A DNA stretch of 64,000 bases from Yoonia sediminilitoris (GCF_003058085.1 NZ_QBUD01000007.1:123133-187132); one strand, 5' to 3'; shown: positions 45,401 to 53,005, counted from the stretch's first letter. Made by a program: numbers and translations. Notes: generated from the letters alone by a model not told the origin.

Positions 45401-46060
45401 ACGCTCGCTTTGCAGCACTACAGTTGCGCGCTGAGCAACGATTTAAGCGGGAAGAAAATTCATGGCTTGGACAAGGGGCGTGTGTTTACACCCGCGCTGG
45501 TAAAATATCTCGGATGCATTGAACGGTCAGGTCAACCAAAGCTGCCTGCTCCGATCTTGGAGCTGGCCCGCACTGTAGATGCTCGGGCGTTCTTCGGTGT
45601 AGCAGACACGCCACGACCGACGTGGGGTTTGATGGATTGGGACGTTTGCGACCGGTGGCACAAGGGACGGTTCAGGCTCTTGGAGATACTCTGTACTCAC
45701 CATACCTGGCTTGCTGTGAATTCAGCTGAGCAAGCTGGGCTTATCGCAGCCTTCAAAGAAGGTGTGGAATTGATAATTGACTTCAAGGGGTTAGCTTTGG
45801 ATCAAGCAAACTGGCCTATCGTTTCCACCCTTGTGGGCTATTTCGGAGCGTGTGAAACAACCGGTACAAAGCCAGACCCCCTGATTATGGACTTCGTTGA
45901 TGGAAAGTCAGCCACCGTCGTGCCGATGCTCGAGGGTCTGCAATTAGATGCCGCGCCCGGCTCTCATATGGCAAGTTTGGTCGAGCCATTCCTCGCAGCA
46001 GGGAAGAGTTACTTACTCAATCGGTTTGCAGTTTCGACCCCTGAAGCTCAGGCTATATAA
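42422..46060 (+). CDS. 1,212-residue protein with a Lon-type (S16) peptidase-like domain
   Basis: Start at 42422 (MSSDLNNMES) behind AAGG. Residues about 195-385 follow the Lon protease-domain order: GVQGVGITLPLQLWV, an Ala-rich helix, then LAGYKSPLKLRGRSLEADLA with Ser313, SATGKIEI, and VFGSKEKAEKLAMLPDVEKL with Lys360. In E. coli Lon the Ser679/Lys722 pair is 43 apart, here 47, and GSKEKAEKL matches GGLKEKLLA. No ATPase motif is visible. The remaining 800 residues are mostly helical and unrecognised. The peptidase call is inference from motif order. Confidence 0.7.
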   Translation: MSSDLNNMESHAFLERWYTDQALGYWLDQAMSGGQGSLTSAEVDDLFHRFLLPMGLCSVGPMGSDRLRSLPPSVLQQLSQVQHVALEGIRSHAEVTYRELMQPQNGTTSTFFQAKLIANRMRSGTHTPVQILRMMTKGIGGFPKLEQPDQKNIERLLGKFVRQASLPNYSFPIVIDTLAPISEALRHWKQWPLIENSILHSLFLWPMCVLEGVQGVGITLPLQLWVRPDNTAKKPSVRIVDGYKSAKFAGGLAESTWRSLEAAIAVWTNEFSNWSLEYHADVSNTQVTIDLGHARRIRSLAGYKSPLKLRGRSLEADLALGILGRLLGDTSAEGVSATGKIEIPENNKALATVEPVFGSKEKAEKLAMLPDVEKLLFPGKVKNDLYEASVPSNVSLFFGWTLQDYAAEIFPDSFNKTRFIRCPDLRLAYRDKLPRHQFLQSEVDHVRERIERSQDTILDLGPKVSATSVARAIFEINGKCDQYATDARMNGYVTRQEEFLQSSLFIRVADYETNDRFWQVIWEVLTGSVRLDLPPQSGEANDWRAFAYSTNWGEPARILAEKMNNAEANRWEPQRKPDKIVIVGAELLSESGEMCPRGPFKRLQLWSLKNSLRKALGQIKPEHVTDRVGQARLILLPHDNIRALPKIEIENIPLHSQESVRALHVYQNGFSFDTAKAVMGVDFWKCHQVLRALCDETFDGVPLVSKAPKIPQYVLNFDLVDNEATDLDRARALYRGGLALVGMSAKLFDAYDEGTTAISSYGQMLKPAQVHDAEHLLGRARDLCRSHRGETEYDELYQVISSARAIFSSYGEPFSWSHVRHIASGRGGDGRDISLQQTAVDHLDRRTSPSHPIETSHVAWLIWNEYKAIENAKQNTDAEREALLDQLSLVLDRAEEDAKMMGETQYRKDQVDEEAASRFIIGSTFATLFFARTPSKTRTRRHFYAARKGELAAHPLGERMERYINWAIDNVDEARDVPKLDWFIYLGDFVKNDTLALQHYSCALSNDLSGKKIHGLDKGRVFTPALVKYLGCIERSGQPKLPAPILELARTVDARAFFGVADTPRPTWGLMDWDVCDRWHKGRFRLLEILCTHHTWLAVNSAEQAGLIAAFKEGVELIIDFKGLALDQANWPIVSTLVGYFGACETTGTKPDPLIMDFVDGKSATVVPMLEGLQLDAAPGSHMASLVEPFLAAGKSYLLNRFAVSTPEAQAI

Positions 46061-46180
46061 TTTATGAATGCGGTCCATACATTTGGTTCTCTGGATGCAG
46101 CAATGCGGTCAGTCGCATGCGGCGGCGCAGTCGCATCCTCCATCAGAATATAACGGCTTGGAATCTTAGCACTGCCACCA

Positions 46181-46290
46181 AAGGACCGCCGGAAATCGGA
46201 AAAAGTTTTTCTTAACTCCGGCGGTTGCCTCGAAATCTTTCATTCTGAAGCTGCCAAGACGGCGAACTCAGACATAAAGGAGAAGTAGAG
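46181..46290 (+). promoter_or_regulatory. Control region, copy B (inverted relative to copy A)
   Basis: CCGCCGGA-N-TCCGGCGG arms (46187-46224) around GGAAAAAGTTTTTC, then TTGCCTCGAAATC, CCAAGACGGCGAAC and AAAGGAG before the ATG of the 60-residue gene at 46291. It matches copy A in order, spacing and most bases. The region 46061-46180 before it shows nothing else. Confidence 0.75.
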
Positions 46291-46473
46291 ATGGGTTGGT
46301 TTAGCAAAGACGACCACGAAACGGCACATAACGAAGGCCAGGCCGATGGTGCGAAGGCCGGTGCAACTGGTGAAAGCCAGTACACCGGCACGCTGTTCTC
46401 CGGCCGCTCTTATGCGGAGCAGCAAAGCTACAATCAAGGGTACGAACACGGCAAGAGCACGACGAAAGACTAG
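46291..46473 (+). CDS. 60-residue polar small protein
   Basis: Starts MGWFSKDDHETAHNEGQADG; a second Gly-rich polar part has YNQGYEHGKSTTKD. Repeating N/G-x-G and His/Asp residues, no signal peptide. Good AAAGGAG site. Shares its control region with the Gly-rich peptide gene. Not recognised. Confidence 0.65.
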   Translation: MGWFSKDDHETAHNEGQADGAKAGATGESQYTGTLFSGRSYAEQQSYNQGYEHGKSTTKD

Positions 46474-46482
46474 TGCTTGAGA

Positions 46483-46518
46483 GGGCATCGAGGAAGGTCT
46501 TGCCTCACCTCGATGCCC
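46483..46518 (+). terminator. Hairpin after the 60-residue gene
   Basis: 11-bp stem GGGCATCGAGG/CCTCGATGCCC with a 14-nt loop, 10 bp after the stop. No T-run, so a weak or protein-assisted terminator. Confidence 0.6.
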
Positions 46519-46637
46519 GACGAGCGGGCACTTCATCTGGGGTTTGAAGCACGTCGGCTCAGGTTTTCTGTGGTTTGAGCATGCCGATGTTCATCCAGTG
46601 ATTTGGTAGCTCTGTCTGTATTGGGCCAAAATCAAGA

Positions 46638-46663
46638 AGGTCGGCGGCAAGCGTCGCCGACCT
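46638..46663. repeat. Hairpin in the 46474-46764 intergenic region
   Basis: AGGTCGGCG/CGCCGACCT, 9-bp stem with an 8-nt loop. An imperfect hairpin (CTGCCGGG/CCCGGGCAG, near 46715-46742) and an 18-bp palindromic motif (46700-46717) lie nearby. No convincing gene in this stretch. It may include transcript ends of the radical-SAM operon. Confidence 0.4.
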
Positions 46664-46764
46664 CCAAGTAGATTTATAGATACAGCGCAAAGGAGTTGCC
46701 AAAAACGGTCGTTTCTGCCGGGTCCACAAACCCCGGGCAGAACTGCTGCAAAACACCAAATCTT

Positions 46765-48168
46765 CTAGCACTGCGACGAGACTCGGGAGATCAGGTAATG
46801 CTTCCATAAGTCAGTGTAGTACCCAATATCGTTTTGCATATCGTCTAAGATGTAATCCAAAACTCCAAGTGTCTTTAGGCACTCATAGCTTCTGCTAGGT
46901 TTTACCTCAGGCGATCCGCTCTCTTGAAAGTTCGATGCAGGACACGGTGTGCAATAGTTGTAGTAAGCGCAATTCAAACATTCATCATGCTTGCTGAGAT
47001 CGGTGTAGGATCGCATATTTGCGGCTGTAGGGGATTCAAACACGTCTTCAAAGGAATCATCAGCAGAACCAAGCTTGAAGGAGCGATATTTATTGGTCTC
47101 ATGACACGCGTGGATGTCGCCTGTCACCGTGAAATCAACGACACCTCTTGCGATTCCACAAGTATTTCGCGTGTCAATATCACCTCGATTAACTCTCGAA
47201 AAAAGCTTTCCTAAAAAAGTTATTAGGTATGTTTCGAACAAGACTATCCCTTCTTCGTTCTTCAACCTCTTTAGTTCATCAATGACCTTTTTATAGTAAG
47301 AAATGAACTGATCTGCGTTAACCTTTCCGTGGTCGCGAACGAATTTTTTTCCACGCCCTAAAGGGGTTACAAACTTGAAGCGAAATTCGTTCTGACCATT
47401 ATCAATTAGCTCTGATATGATCTCTTTATACTGGTCTTTTGAATCAGGGGTAACTACCATTATTTGGCCAGAATAGATTTCCGGAAAATCCTTCACCAAT
47501 AACTCTTTGGTCGCTTTGGTATCTCTGTAAGAGCCATTACCGTCTTCATACTTGCGCTCGGTATCGTGAATATTTTTCGGCCCATCAATTGAAAGGGACA
47601 CTGAAACACCCAAATCTTTCAGATTGCCTGCCGTACAGGAATCAATGAGCGTTCCGTTACTTGTCATTGAGTAAGTCGTCGTAACCTCGCGCGAAGCAGG
47701 AATGCTGTTGTAATACTCTATGAACGAAGAAATCATTTCTAAACAGAGTGTTGGCTCTCCGCCTTGGAAGTTGATGTTCTTCTCTGTCCCGGGAGATTGA
47801 AGAATAAACCTAACGATCTTCTTCATGGTTTCAGGGGTCAGGTCTTTCCCTTTTGCTGAGACGCTCACCGCGGAAGAGTGGCAGAAGCCACATGTGAGAT
47901 TGCAGCGTTGGGTTAGATGAACAATATAGAGATTTGGTTTGCTATAGTCTTGCGAGTCCCAATGCAGAACGGCTTGATCAAATTTCTGGGCGTTTGCAGC
48001 CGTCCTAACAACCAAATTCTGCTCAAGAATCTGGCTTTTCTCTTCAATTATCGCGTCAAGATCGAAGGGAGTACCTTCGTCAAGGTCTACAGGTACTGCT
48101 GCCCACTGGCCAGAGCGGTTGGCAACGAATGCAACATTGCCAACCAACCTTGCGTTTATGTCGGTCAC
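46765..48168 (-). CDS. Radical SAM/SPASM peptide maturase
   Basis: 467 residues, GTG start overlapping the upstream stop (GTGA). The radical-SAM site is CNLTCGFC (Cys89, 93, 96), followed by QGGEPTL and SNGTLID; the C-terminal SPASM-type cysteines are in NTCGIARG, IHACHET, DECLNCAYYNYCTPC. About 80 N-terminal residues could recognise a leader peptide. Such enzymes install thioether or C-C links, or modify side chains in ribosomal peptides. AT-richer than the chromosome genes. Confidence 0.9.
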   Translation of the reverse strand: MTDINARLVGNVAFVANRSGQWAAVPVDLDEGTPFDLDAIIEEKSQILEQNLVVRTAANAQKFDQAVLHWDSQDYSKPNLYIVHLTQRCNLTCGFCHSSAVSVSAKGKDLTPETMKKIVRFILQSPGTEKNINFQGGEPTLCLEMISSFIEYYNSIPASREVTTTYSMTSNGTLIDSCTAGNLKDLGVSVSLSIDGPKNIHDTERKYEDGNGSYRDTKATKELLVKDFPEIYSGQIMVVTPDSKDQYKEIISELIDNGQNEFRFKFVTPLGRGKKFVRDHGKVNADQFISYYKKVIDELKRLKNEEGIVLFETYLITFLGKLFSRVNRGDIDTRNTCGIARGVVDFTVTGDIHACHETNKYRSFKLGSADDSFEDVFESPTAANMRSYTDLSKHDECLNCAYYNYCTPCPASNFQESGSPEVKPSRSYECLKTLGVLDYILDDMQNDIGYYTDLWKHYLISRVSSQC

Positions 48169-48536
48169 TTAACGAGCTTGGACAGTGAAGTAAGGGAGTC
48201 CAGCTTGATTGTGCTTGGGTCAAATCCAACCATTTCAGCAACGATACTTCCCCCTGAGTTGGTATAGTTTTTCGTGAAGTGGTCGGTAAACCCAGCTGCG
48301 GCGACGCCTGCTCCGTCTAGCATGCTGTCGATCTCAGAAAATTTTCCAGCGTAAGTATCCGACAAGTCAGACAAAGATACAGGGTTCACCTTGAGCGCAT
48401 CATTCATGATACTCGAGATATTAAGCACCTGAAGTTCTGATTCAGCAGATAGGCCGCGATCTTTTATGAACTCTTCTGGGTCGAGAACGACTTTCTCAAA
48501 GTCTTCCTTCGTTGTGACAAATTCTGAAAATTTCAT
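48165..48536 (-). CDS. Putative precursor of a modified peptide
   Basis: 123 residues from the ATG at 48536 with AGGAGG upstream; a longer frame has no site. The start MKFSEFVTTKEDFEKVVLDP then EEFIKDRGLSAESELQVLN looks like an NHLP/Nif11-type leader (helix, DP, acidic). The C-terminal part (about 75-123) is Gly/Ala/Ser/Thr-rich without Cys. It lies just before the maturase, with overlapping stop and start, as precursors do. Confidence 0.6.
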   Translation of the reverse strand: MKFSEFVTTKEDFEKVVLDPEEFIKDRGLSAESELQVLNISSIMNDALKVNPVSLSDLSDTYAGKFSEIDSMLDGAGVAAAGFTDHFTKNYTNSGGSIVAEMVGFDPSTIKLDSLTSLSKLVK

Positions 48537-48567
48537 GGATAGCTTCCTCCTGTTAGCTATTAAGCTC

Positions 48568-48930
48568 TTAGCTTGAGACTGGGAAAGACCAGTTGGTGCT
48601 GACCGATTGTTTGGGCCCACCTAATGCTCCACCATCATCAACACGGGTAGTGGATTTGACCTGATGCGTTCCTGAGCCCGTAGGCGCAAAGTTCAAAAAA
48701 ACCGTCCCGTTGTCGCTCAACGATTGTCCCGGCGAAAGCGAAACATTTGTTTGCGTCTTTTCATTTGAAAAGGGTTTTCCGTCGATTTCTACACGAACCT
48801 TGGTGCTAATGGTCACAGTACTTGAAGTTGTGTTCGTAACGCTGAATGAAAATTGATTTGATACAGAGGTGTTGTTCCCGACAGTCGAGCTAGTTGGTCC
48901 TTGGCTATTGGCTGATGTAGTAATGCTCAT
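48568..48930 (-). CDS. Ser/Thr-rich beta-sandwich protein in the peptide cluster
   Basis: 120 residues, no Cys. Ser/Thr-rich N-terminus, then Ig-like strands (FSFSVTNTTSSTVTISTKV, VRVEIDGKPF, LSPGQSLSDNGTVFLNF). The CARDB/Ig pattern suggests an extracytoplasmic or surface protein, but no signal peptide is visible. It is 31 bp upstream of the precursor. May be a second substrate of the maturase. Confidence 0.6.
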   Translation of the reverse strand: MSITTSANSQGPTSSTVGNNTSVSNQFSFSVTNTTSSTVTISTKVRVEIDGKPFSNEKTQTNVSLSPGQSLSDNGTVFLNFAPTGSGTHQVKSTTRVDDGGALGGPKQSVSTNWSFPVSS

Positions 48931-49096
48931 GGAAAACCTATCTAAAATTAAAAAGCAGTCTATAGACAGATACTCAACCGAAGTTGTTCCTCAAGCAAGG
49001 AGATTCTTTTCGGTCGAGGCTCGTTCCGTCGCTATAGTGCGCCGTATCCGTAGAAGATCATACGTGCTCAATCTTCAAGCTTCTGAATTGTGGAAG

Positions 49097-49318
49097 TTAC
49101 ACTTGCACAGGATTGCCGAGAGCCGAAATAGTCATTTCGGCCCACTTGCTCCCGTCCGGACATGTACCGGCATCTCGCCTCACACTGTCACCAACTTGGA
49201 CTTCATACCGCCATTTGCGATCCGAGCCACATTGGCTGCCGACCTTGTCAGTCCAGTACCAAACCTGCTTCCCGTTTTCCGTTTTCATCTCGAAGTTGCT
49301 TCCTGTTCGTACGGGCAT
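49097..49318 (-). CDS. Small two-Cys protein of unknown function
   Basis: 73 residues, start at 49318 with GGAGGAA. Beta-rich, KQVWYWTDKVGSQCGSDRKW and DAGTCPDGSKW; the two Cys may pair. No signal peptide. Upstream of the peptide cluster on the same strand, 166 bp away. Not recognised. 48931-49096 holds only a likely promoter. Confidence 0.55.
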   Translation of the reverse strand: MPVRTGSNFEMKTENGKQVWYWTDKVGSQCGSDRKWRYEVQVGDSVRRDAGTCPDGSKWAEMTISALGNPVQV

Positions 49319-49419
49319 CGAGTTCCTCCGCTTATCAAATGTACGTTAGCTTAGCATATTTTTGAATTTTGGAAGGGCCTGGGACAGGGCTGTTGCACAA
49401 ACATATTCTTGTCTGGTGT

Positions 49420-49437
49420 CAAAAACAGTCGTTTTTG
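49420..49437. repeat. 18-bp palindromic motif, second copy near 46700
   Basis: CAAAAAC-AGTC-GTTTTTG; 46700-46717 is CAAAAAC-GGTC-GTTTCTG. Two mismatches between copies. Both lie in intergenic DNA on either side of the peptide cluster. The remainder of 49319-49535 shows only a short AT-rich stretch before the resolvase. Confidence 0.45.
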
Positions 49438-49535
49438 GCCGACTCGCCTCCCCTCCTTCAGAACAATTATTTAACTATAACAAAAACCCCCGGCAAAACC
49501 TTTACAGTTCTGGCAGGTTTTTGGCACAATGAATT

Positions 49536-50075
49536 ATGATTATTGGATATGCCCGCGTCAGCACTGACGACCAGAACCTTGATGCCCAAACCGACGCGCT
49601 GACAGCGGCAGGAGCAGGCAAGCTGTTTGCAGACAAGATCAGCGGATCGAAGCGTGAACGGCCCGAACTGGACAAGATGCTGGAGCAGCTTCGCGACGGC
49701 GACGTCGTGACCGTAACAAAATATGACCGATTAGCCCGGTCGCTGAAAGACCTTCTGGAGATCGTTGAAACCGTCCGCGAGCGCGGTGCCGGCTTTCGAT
49801 CCCTCACCGAGGACATTGACACGACGACGCCGGCTGGCCGACTTGTGTTCCACGTCTTTGCATCCATTGCGCAGTTCGAACGGGAGCGAATTTCAGAACG
49901 AACAAAGGAAGGCTTGGTGTCCGCGCGCAAGCGCGGCCGTATCGGTGGTAGGCCCCCGGCCCTCACAAATGCGCAGAAGGACGAAGTGCGGCACATGCGA
50001 GACGATGAACACCGGGCTGTCCCGGAGATCGCACGCCTGTTCAAAGTCAGCGAAAGGACTGTGCGGCGTGCTTAG
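49536..50075 (+). CDS. Serine recombinase (resolvase/invertase family)
   Basis: 179 residues. Catalytic Ser9 in GYARVSTDDQNLD, then KISGSKRERPELDKML, VTKYDRLARSLKDLLEI, the LVFHVFASIAQFERE helix E, and a C-terminal HTH (AVPEIARLFKVSERTVRRA). Complete compared with Pin/Tn3-type resolvases. No inverted-repeat target or transposase next to it; probably an inactive or orphan module of a past transposon. Confidence 0.92.
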   Translation: MIIGYARVSTDDQNLDAQTDALTAAGAGKLFADKISGSKRERPELDKMLEQLRDGDVVTVTKYDRLARSLKDLLEIVETVRERGAGFRSLTEDIDTTTPAGRLVFHVFASIAQFERERISERTKEGLVSARKRGRIGGRPPALTNAQKDEVRHMRDDEHRAVPEIARLFKVSERTVRRA

Positions 50076-50153
50076 GGAAGAGGCATTAAATGGTTTCTCT
50101 TTCAATCAGAACCATGTGAAGGTTACTAAAAAGCAAAATTCGTTGAGGTTATC

Positions 50154-50978
50154 ATGGGTGCAAATTCCAAAATTGAATGGACGACACATACGTTCAACCC
50201 CTGGTGGGGCTGCACCAAAGTGTCCGAAGCTTGTAAAAACTGTTATGCTGAGGCGTGGTCAAAGCGTGTTGGTCAAAAGGTTTGGGGGCCAAAGGCTGCT
50301 AGGCGCACCATGTCTGATGCACATTGGAAACAGCCTATTAAGTGGAACAAGGATGCTGAAGGGGCCACAAACCGGCCTCGGGTATTTTGCGCCTCGATGG
50401 CAGATGTTTTTGAAGATCGGCCTGAGTTGATTGAACCACGAGACCGCCTATTTGACCTCATAGAAACGACGCCTCATCTAGATTGGCTTCTGTTGACGAA
50501 GCGCCCCCAGAATGTCCGGGAACTGGCACGGTGGGGTCAAGAGTGGCCGCATAACGTGTGGCTCGGGACGACCGTCGAACTACAAACCCGCGCTGATGAG
50601 TTGCTGCCCTACTTGGCAGAAATTCCTGCAAAAGTGAGATTCATTTCAGCTGAACCACTTCTTGGTCCTCTTGATATTAATGCTTGGTTGGATTCGACAA
50701 TTGATTGGGTAATCACAGGGGGCGAAAGCGGACCGAAGGCTCGGCCCGCCTCTCCCGCGTGGTTCCGAGAGCTTCATCGTCAGTGCATGGAAAACTCCGT
50801 TGCTTTTCATTTTAAGCAATGGGGGGATTGGGGGCCAGGCGATGGTACAAACCTACCCGCCAAGAAAAGGCAACTGGCGCAAGATGGAACTGAAATGCTG
50901 CGCCTGGGAAAGAAGCAGGCCGGGCGCATACTTGATGGAGCTGAGTGGGACCAATTACCAAGAAGTCGAGCACTGTAG
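50154..50978 (+). CDS. Phage Gp37/Gp68 family protein (DUF5131)
   Basis: 274 residues. Cys20-x6-Cys27-x2-Cys30 (GCTKVSEACKNCYAEAW) forms the three-Cys motif; later VFCASMADVFED, LLLTKRPQN, WLGTTVE, RFISAEPLLGP and WVITGGESG are conserved. The motif order looks like a radical-SAM-type barrel (spore-photoproduct-lyase-like). Paired with TcmP. Confidence 0.9.
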   Translation: MGANSKIEWTTHTFNPWWGCTKVSEACKNCYAEAWSKRVGQKVWGPKAARRTMSDAHWKQPIKWNKDAEGATNRPRVFCASMADVFEDRPELIEPRDRLFDLIETTPHLDWLLLTKRPQNVRELARWGQEWPHNVWLGTTVELQTRADELLPYLAEIPAKVRFISAEPLLGPLDINAWLDSTIDWVITGGESGPKARPASPAWFRELHRQCMENSVAFHFKQWGDWGPGDGTNLPAKKRQLAQDGTEMLRLGKKQAGRILDGAEWDQLPRSRAL

Positions 50979-51880
50979 CATCTGAGAAAAGTCTGTTTGG
51001 CTCCGGCCTGACGAACGCCAAAGCACCGCGTCATCCTTCGGTTCTGGCGGTGTCCAGCCGTGGGTTCGACAAACAGCTAACACCACCAAGTCAGACAAAC
51101 TCCAAATCGAAATTGATCGCCGAATATATTGAACGGTTCCAACTCGTGACCAAGGGAGGATTATTTATCGATGGTTTTGCGGCCCCTCAAAGCCGAAGCC
51201 ATCCCGAGGCATGGACAGCGCGGCGAGTATTGGAGCTGGAACCTAAGCGGTTGAGACGTTTTTGGTTATGTGAACTGGATCCAGATGGTGTAGAACAGCT
51301 CCGCGCTCTGAAGCAGGTTCACAACCGACAGCCGCGATTTAGGCATGTGTCCGTTATGGAGGGAGATTTCAACCAGACCGTTGACGGTATTCTTGCTTCG
51401 CGACGTATCACGCCGACAGCAGCTACCTTCGCTTTCCTCGACCAACGAAATATGGAGTGTCACTGGGAAACCGTCCGGAAACTCGCACATTTTAAACGAA
51501 GAAAGATCGAGGTCATGTACTTCTTAGGGACAAGCTGGTCCATGCGTTCATTGAAAAGCGCCTCAAGGCCAGAGAAATTTCAAGAGATTGAAAAATGGTG
51601 GGGGCGCCCTGACTGGCAAAGTCTCATTGAGGCTCAGCAAAGCAGCCTACCCCTGATTTTTGCCGAACGGTTCACCAAAGAGCTGGGCTATGGCTATGTG
51701 AATATTTACCCAATTCTGTTGAACGAAAACGGAACCAAAGTTGCTTTTCACCTTATCCATGCGAGTGATCATCCACAGGCACCGGTGCTCATGACGAGAG
51801 CATATCGAAAGGTATGCGGTGAAATCGCCAATTCGCCTGCTGATAACCAAATGGACTTACTGAGTTGGGAACAGACTTAA
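50945..51880 (+). CDS. tcmP: Three-Cys-motif partner protein TcmP
   Basis: 311 residues, overlapping the Gp37/Gp68 gene by 34 bp. KLIAEYIERFQL, the conserved GGLFIDGFAAPQS (methyltransferase-like GxG loop with Asp), EGDFNQTV, ATFAFLDQRNMECHW are typical of TcmP. The N-terminal 40 residues are poorly conserved and the start may be later. The pair is often found together; its biochemical role is unknown. Confidence 0.85.
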   Translation: MGPITKKSSTVASEKSLFGSGLTNAKAPRHPSVLAVSSRGFDKQLTPPSQTNSKSKLIAEYIERFQLVTKGGLFIDGFAAPQSRSHPEAWTARRVLELEPKRLRRFWLCELDPDGVEQLRALKQVHNRQPRFRHVSVMEGDFNQTVDGILASRRITPTAATFAFLDQRNMECHWETVRKLAHFKRRKIEVMYFLGTSWSMRSLKSASRPEKFQEIEKWWGRPDWQSLIEAQQSSLPLIFAERFTKELGYGYVNIYPILLNENGTKVAFHLIHASDHPQAPVLMTRAYRKVCGEIANSPADNQMDLLSWEQT

Positions 51881-51952
51881 GTGGGCAGCTCAAAAAGGGT
51901 TTTGTGCTTAGAAAGATCGAAGAGATCACCTTCTATCCAACTCACCTAAAGA

Positions 51953-52387
51953 CTAAAGATGAACTATCTCAACGTCCGTTCTTGCTTGGGCGAGATAATT
52001 GGCGGCGAGGCGGCGGTGGCAGTGTTCAGGGGTTGCTTCGCTACACAAGAGGCACCCTTCGTGCATTTGGTCGATGTCAAAATGCTTCTCAACCTTTCTG
52101 GACGAAAGAAGGTCCAAGTAGCGGCGTTCATACTCTACCCAGCTGATTTCGTTCTTTCTGAACGCAGACAGTATGTCTGCAGTCGGAGCAAGAAGTGCGT
52201 CCACTGAATAGTTGATCCCGCCGATCTTTGAGAGAAAGAAATCTAGATCCTTCTGCTTAGCAAATCCCGAAAGTTGAGAGGTTCGATTCAAGCGGGTGTC
52301 GTAGACGTGTTTGACGCCGGCCGTGTTTAATCGGCCAAAGAAGTCTCTAGCAGTGCTCTTTGTGAAGCCAATCGTATATATCTTCAT
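51953..52387 (-). CDS. DUF488 family protein (shorter)
   Basis: 144 residues. Starts MKIYTIGFTKSTARDFF, VYDTRLNRTSQ in the middle and CLLCSEATPEHCHR near the end: the typical DUF488 pattern of an Asp, and a Cys-His C-terminal motif. Third gene of a dual-OB/DUF488/DUF488 operon. Confidence 0.88.
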   Translation of the reverse strand: MKIYTIGFTKSTARDFFGRLNTAGVKHVYDTRLNRTSQLSGFAKQKDLDFFLSKIGGINYSVDALLAPTADILSAFRKNEISWVEYERRYLDLLSSRKVEKHFDIDQMHEGCLLCSEATPEHCHRRLAANYLAQARTDVEIVHL

Positions 52388-52405
52388 TGGTTTTCCATCT
52401 CTATA

Positions 52406-52993
52406 TCAGCGTTCACGATAGGCGATCCCGGCTGCTTGTTTCTTGTAGGCCTCAACAACAGCTGCGTCCCAGTCTCCGGGCCTTTGCAGTAATGGAGGTG
52501 GGGTTAGGCCGTGAAATTTGACAAGACGTTGCTCAAATTGGGCTTGATCTTCTACCGCTCCGTCTGTGTGGATATGTGAGATGCTGTTGCGTAAGTCAGG
52601 CAAATTGTAGCACACAAGTACGGCACGATGGCACTCGATGGGATCTTTTTCTGAGCAAACTAGAGCCAGATTTAGTTTTCGGGCACCTAATCTGAGGCGG
52701 TTCAAACCTTCATTGAAAAAGTCTGTCCGAGCAATCCGGTCGTATGTAGCCTGTCCTGATACATAGCAACTTCGGTCCTTCGGACGTGCCCCAAGCTGGT
52801 CACCGAAAAACGCGTACTTGATGTTGGCTGCGTTTAGGTGTTGTCGGAACGGTCCTCGGGAAAAGTCTGGTTTGTAGTGTGAAAATGGTGTTGATCTCAC
52901 GTCGCAGACAACGTCCACGCCGTTCTCTGAGAGCAACTTGACAAATCCTTCGACCTCTTGCCCAGAATATCCAATTGTAAAAATCTGCCCCAC
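52406..52993 (-). CDS. DUF488 family protein (longer)
   Basis: 195 residues. MGQIFTIGYSGQEVEGFVKL, VVCDVRSTPFSHYKPDF and ALVCSEKDPIECHRAVL match DUF488 and show its Asp, Arg, Cys and His. 12 bp after the dual-OB gene and 18 bp before the second DUF488. The two paralogues differ in length and in the motif loops, so they may recognise different targets. Confidence 0.88.
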   Translation of the reverse strand: MGQIFTIGYSGQEVEGFVKLLSENGVDVVCDVRSTPFSHYKPDFSRGPFRQHLNAANIKYAFFGDQLGARPKDRSCYVSGQATYDRIARTDFFNEGLNRLRLGARKLNLALVCSEKDPIECHRAVLVCYNLPDLRNSISHIHTDGAVEDQAQFEQRLVKFHGLTPPPLLQRPGDWDAAVVEAYKKQAAGIAYRER

Positions 52994-53005
52994 GAAAATG
53001 AACCC

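Noticed and set aside
46559..46807. 82-codon minus-strand frame after the radical-SAM gene
   Set aside because: No ribosome site, overlaps the maturase end, and the region is mainly hairpins.
48869..49354. 161-codon plus-strand frame
   Set aside because: Opposes two minus-strand genes with good starts; no domain.
49360..49535. Insertion-sequence end before the resolvase (GGGCTGTTGCACAAA)
   Set aside because: Resembles some IS ends, but no matching inverted end or transposase nearby.
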